A DNA stretch of 64,000 nt from positions 96,829 to 160,828 of the forward strand of contig JBFWNG010000009.1 of assembly GCA_050251195.1 (NCBI GenBank). Reading direction: 5' to 3'. The translations under genes and the position numbers were made by a program. Each line of letters starts with the position of its first letter. The first letter of the stretch is position 1. Of the stretch, positions 61,575-64,000 are shown in pieces. The notes under the pieces are model-generated. The model was not told the origin of the DNA and ran no database searches. It worked only from the letters and a program-made list of their open reading frames with translations. The stretch comes from JBFWNG01 sp050251195. Lineage in GTDB: Bacteria > Bdellovibrionota_B > Oligoflexia > Oligoflexales > Oligoflexaceae.

Positions 61575-62881
61575 GGTGTTTGCAAAACTCCATTATATTT
61601 CACTAGGTCGGAAACGCGAAATATCTCTGTCAATTTTTCCGTTTCACCGTCGGGAACCACTATGCGGAGAGGAAACTGGTTTGAGACATTGATCTCAAGG
61701 TTTGCCTCTATCGTTCGAGAAGGCGTTGGCTGGGGTGATAGGGATCCATATCGAATTCCGTCGGCCGCGAGGTTTTGCACCCAAAAGAAATCGGATCTGT
61801 TGAAAGCTTGTTGAATATACTCTCCGTCAAAATACCAAACGGCGGACATCGCGTTTTGGATGACGCCGCTGTCTTTAAAGTAGAGATCATACGAAATCTT
61901 CGCGGTGCCTTTTTCATCCGTCAGTGTGATAAAATCGTCATACAACGATTCAGGGGGCACTTTTTCGCCGAAGAGGTATTTTTTTAGATTGCTTAACACC
62001 ACATAATCCTTCAAGAACTCTCTTCCTTTGGTGGGATCATGGAGAAAGCTGGAGCGAATTGTCCCTTGAGGTTGGCGTCCCACCAGAGCTGAGAACAATC
62101 GACGAAGTTCCGGTGTTTGGTTGAGTGGCTCGGATTGCAAAGTCATTTTCGTTTGCCCAAAGAAAATCAATCTTGAATGTTCTATCTGGTCCCATCTGGA
62201 TTGATTTTTTTCGTTGAGAAGGAATGCATAGATCTCGGACATCATGATAGTCCCGTCCAAATGCGGAACGCCGTAAACATGGCCCATTTCGTGAATGAGC
62301 ATGCCGATTAGTCTTTTTGGCTGGTTAGTCCAATATTTGGGATCAGGCATTTCCGAGGATGGGGCAAGCCAGACAAAACCGTTTCCCCATCCTGCTTTCA
62401 CGTTCTCCCGGAAATCTTCGTCGGTGCGCTCGGCAAAGGAGATGGGCTCAAAAAAGTTGCCCTTTGCGGTTTGAATTTCCGGCTTGTCATTGACCCCGAT
62501 AAAAAAGCGGAGATCACTCTTTTCACAAGAGTCTTGGTAGGCGTACTTCAACGCGAGAGAGTTACGTCCGCGATAAAGATCTGGGCGGAAGGCATCATCC
62601 TGGTCGTATATCGTATGGATAGCTCTACTTTTGATAAAGGAAGTCCATGTGTTGATGGCTTGATCCACACTTTGCAATATTGTTGTTCGATCTATCCCAA
62701 AATCCGGGCTGGTCTCCACGCAATATTGCACCGTACGGCTTCTGTCGACAAACCAGGCCAACATGGGTCGACCAGTTCCGTTGCCATATTCACCGCCTGC
62801 CGACGACGGTTTTGACTTGCCGGCCACGGTTTTGCAACCGGCGAGGATAAACAAAATGGTGATATACGGAAAAATACGCAA
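61571..62881 (-). CDS. Metzincin metallopeptidase lipoprotein (paralogue 1)
   Basis: 436 aa from the TTG at 62881, chosen because GGAGGG lies seven bases upstream and it yields a lipoprotein signal (LRIFPYITILFILAGC, lipid on Cys16). The longer frame to 63118 would cross the divergent regulator start. Zinc site HEMGHVYGVPH (His197, Glu198, His201, His207) with Met-turn IMMSE. AWFVDRSRTVQYCVETSPDFGI and GWGNGFVWLAPSSEM match the neighbour, showing duplication. Anchored in a membrane, unlike the freely secreted paralogue. Confidence 0.85.
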   Translation of the reverse strand: MRIFPYITILFILAGCKTVAGKSKPSSAGGEYGNGTGRPMLAWFVDRSRTVQYCVETSPDFGIDRTTILQSVDQAINTWTSFIKSRAIHTIYDQDDAFRPDLYRGRNSLALKYAYQDSCEKSDLRFFIGVNDKPEIQTAKGNFFEPISFAERTDEDFRENVKAGWGNGFVWLAPSSEMPDPKYWTNQPKRLIGMLIHEMGHVYGVPHLDGTIMMSEIYAFLLNEKNQSRWDQIEHSRLIFFGQTKMTLQSEPLNQTPELRRLFSALVGRQPQGTIRSSFLHDPTKGREFLKDYVVLSNLKKYLFGEKVPPESLYDDFITLTDEKGTAKISYDLYFKDSGVIQNAMSAVWYFDGEYIQQAFNRSDFFWVQNLAADGIRYGSLSPQPTPSRTIEANLEINVSNQFPLRIVVPDGETEKLTEIFRVSDLVKYNGVLQTP

Positions 62882-63025
62882 AAGAGAATCCCTCCACTTT
62901 CTATCATAACGTAGAACCCACGAGGGGGAGGGGGTCAGGAAAACGTTGCCTGGTCGATTTTTGCCCGTTGCAGTTTTTGCCTCCGCAACTGGGTTAGAAT
63001 GTAAGGTGGCTAGCACGGCATCACT

Positions 63026-63823
63026 ATGTACAATATCGACCTCAAAGATTTTTATTTCTCGCCGCCTGACGAGTGGCTGAGCGCTGAATTTTACGCGCGG
63101 AAGGCCAAGAATCCCCATTACTCCCTTCGAGGCTATGCTAAGAATCTTGGGTTGTCGCCCGGCAAACTCTCCGAGTACTTGGGAAAAAAGAGGGTGTTAA
63201 CAGTAGCGATCGGAGAAAAAGTCGCACTAAAGATGGGTTTTCCGCCGGATGCGCGAGATATTTTTCTCAACCTTATTCGACGAGAGCGAAACGAAACCCT
63301 CGAGCTTACGGAAACCCCGTGGGATGTGGCGCATATCGATCCCGACATGTTTGAACTCATTTCGAATTGGCATCATTACGCCATCCTGAGTCTCACGGAG
63401 ACCGAAGATTTTACAAATCAATTGGCTTGGATCGGTGACCGCCTCGGAATTACAACCGAGGAGGCGGAACAAGCCGTCGCGCGATTGCGCCGACTTGGGC
63501 TCGTGCAAGACGACCCAGCTAAGGGTATTAAGGCGACGCATAAGAACGTTACCACAACTCACGACGTGATTTCGTACGCCTTGCGCAAGGCGCATAAGCA
63601 ATACCTCGACAAGGGCATTGAAGCGCTCGATGAAATTCCGGTTGCCGAACGCGACATCACAGGCATGGTCATGGCCATCGACAGAGAAAGACTCTCCGAA
63701 GCAAAAGCGCTGATAAAGAATTTTCGCAGACAGCTTTCCGAACTGCTGGAGACAGGCAATCGGAACGAAGTTTATAGCCTCACCGTTCAACTCATTCCCG
63801 TTACTCGCAAGCTAGAAAAGTAA
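63026..63823 (+). CDS. TIGR02147 family regulator-like protein
   Basis: 265 aa. The opening FYFSPPDEWLSAEFYARKAKNPHYSLRGYAKNLGLSPGKLSEYLGKKR contains the family N-terminus with a helix-turn-helix, followed by DARDIFLNLIRRERNET and the winged-helix-like WIGDRLGITTEEAEQAVARLRRLGLV. The C-terminus (GMVMAIDRERLSEAKALIKNFRRQLSELL) is the DUF4423-type end. The family is known from Bdellovibrio and Fibrobacter and is thought to regulate transcription. It is divergent from the metzincin operon by about 145 bp, so that operon is the likely target. Confidence 0.88.
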   Translation: MYNIDLKDFYFSPPDEWLSAEFYARKAKNPHYSLRGYAKNLGLSPGKLSEYLGKKRVLTVAIGEKVALKMGFPPDARDIFLNLIRRERNETLELTETPWDVAHIDPDMFELISNWHHYAILSLTETEDFTNQLAWIGDRLGITTEEAEQAVARLRRLGLVQDDPAKGIKATHKNVTTTHDVISYALRKAHKQYLDKGIEALDEIPVAERDITGMVMAIDRERLSEAKALIKNFRRQLSELLETGNRNEVYSLTVQLIPVTRKLEK

Positions 63824-63847
63824 CCAGTGGATTAAGGGGGGACAGTC

Positions 63848-63868
63848 GTTTTTTGCAAAGCAAAAAAC
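63848..63868. terminator. Hairpin between convergent genes at window end
   Basis: GTTTTTTGC-AAA-GCAAAAAAC. Symmetric AT-rich stem, so weak, but placed between two convergent stops. Confidence 0.4.
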
Positions 63869-63874
63869 CCTCAA

Positions 63875-64000
63875 TCAACTCATATATGGTCCAGCCGCAC
63901 CGTCAAGGGGTTCCTTTACAATTGATTCGATAGAATAAGATGCGTTCATATATCCGGCGTCTTTTCTAGGGATCACTCCCTGCGCCTTATTGGGATCTGC
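63875..64000 (-). CDS. Partial CDS, C-terminal end of unknown protein
   Basis: The minus-strand frame is open from the window edge for 41 codons to a TGA at 63875-63877. It reads ADPNKAQGVIPRKDAGYM, then NASYSIESIVKEPLDGAAGPYMS. Protein-like composition and placement before a hairpin support a real gene whose body lies to the right. Family unknown. Confidence 0.6.
   Translation of the reverse strand, partial: ADPNKAQGVIPRKDAGYMNASYSIESIVKEPLDGAAGPYMS

Noticed and set aside
1..64000. Mobile elements, prophage or integrated island
   Set aside because: No transposase, integrase, phage structural gene, tRNA attachment site or base-composition break was seen.

Overview
The window reads as a dense chromosomal stretch of a Gram-negative bacterium with roughly balanced GC. 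It encodes LPS assembly (LptD), lipid A synthesis (LpxD), several lipoproteins and several outer-membrane barrels. Gene content points to the Bdellovibrionota (Bdellovibrio and relatives). The pointers are a TIGR02147-type regulator, an FHA-GGDEF diguanylate cyclase of DgcB layout, a eukaryote-like HAD-IG 5'-nucleotidase, PEGA-domain Ser/Thr kinase signalling, and many secreted or TPR proteins without close functional names. This placement is inference from gene families; no rRNA or tRNA was found to confirm it. I saw no insertion sequence, integrase or CRISPR array.

Layout. 0-7 kb: a partial gene, two tandem paralogous small proteins, then a minus-strand operon (149-aa protein, membrane HExxH protein, pseudo-receiver/TPR protein) and a second minus-strand pair (FHA-GGDEF cyclase, lipoprotein). 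7-16 kb: Sco-like protein, flavin disulfide reductase, rmuC, an HD-like protein, xseAB (XseA carries an extra N-terminal module), and a dynamin-like GTPase with a small partner. 16-25 kb: ferredoxin-reductase-like flavoprotein, outer-membrane protein, gap, a pentapeptide-repeat protein, a lipoprotein/barrel pair, a full-length ABCC-type ABC exporter and a lipoprotein. 25-36 kb, minus strand: SKI2-like helicase, coaE, a PEGA/TPR membrane protein, a PEGA Ser/Thr kinase, HAD-IG nucleotidase, PilZ protein and TPR-barrel protein. 36-43 kb, plus strand: DUF429 protein, PP2C phosphatase, GYF-like membrane protein, CPBP protease, trmL, hisC-like aminotransferase, pseudo-receiver/TPR protein and sixA. 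43-57 kb is mostly housekeeping: a second flavoprotein reductase, fused secDF, accD-folC-lptD, purA, and purB-lpxD. 57-64 kb: a barrel, a lipoprotein, an ArsR-AHSA1 pair, and two tandem secreted metzincins divergent from a TIGR02147 regulator.

How the parts may work together. The kinase (29999-32131), PP2C phosphatase (37128-37859), FHA cyclase (5877-6761) and PilZ protein (33728-34321) contain the parts of a phospho-threonine / cyclic-di-GMP circuit. The accD-folC-lptD and purB-lpxD overlaps tie envelope biogenesis to core metabolism. The strongest unexplained signals are these: an apparent -1 frameshift that hides a 49-residue N-terminal extension of the ABCC exporter; the twin metzincins next to a TIGR02147 regulator; the XseA fusion; the two receiver-like domains lacking the phospho-acceptor aspartate; and three families of dispersed palindromic repeats.
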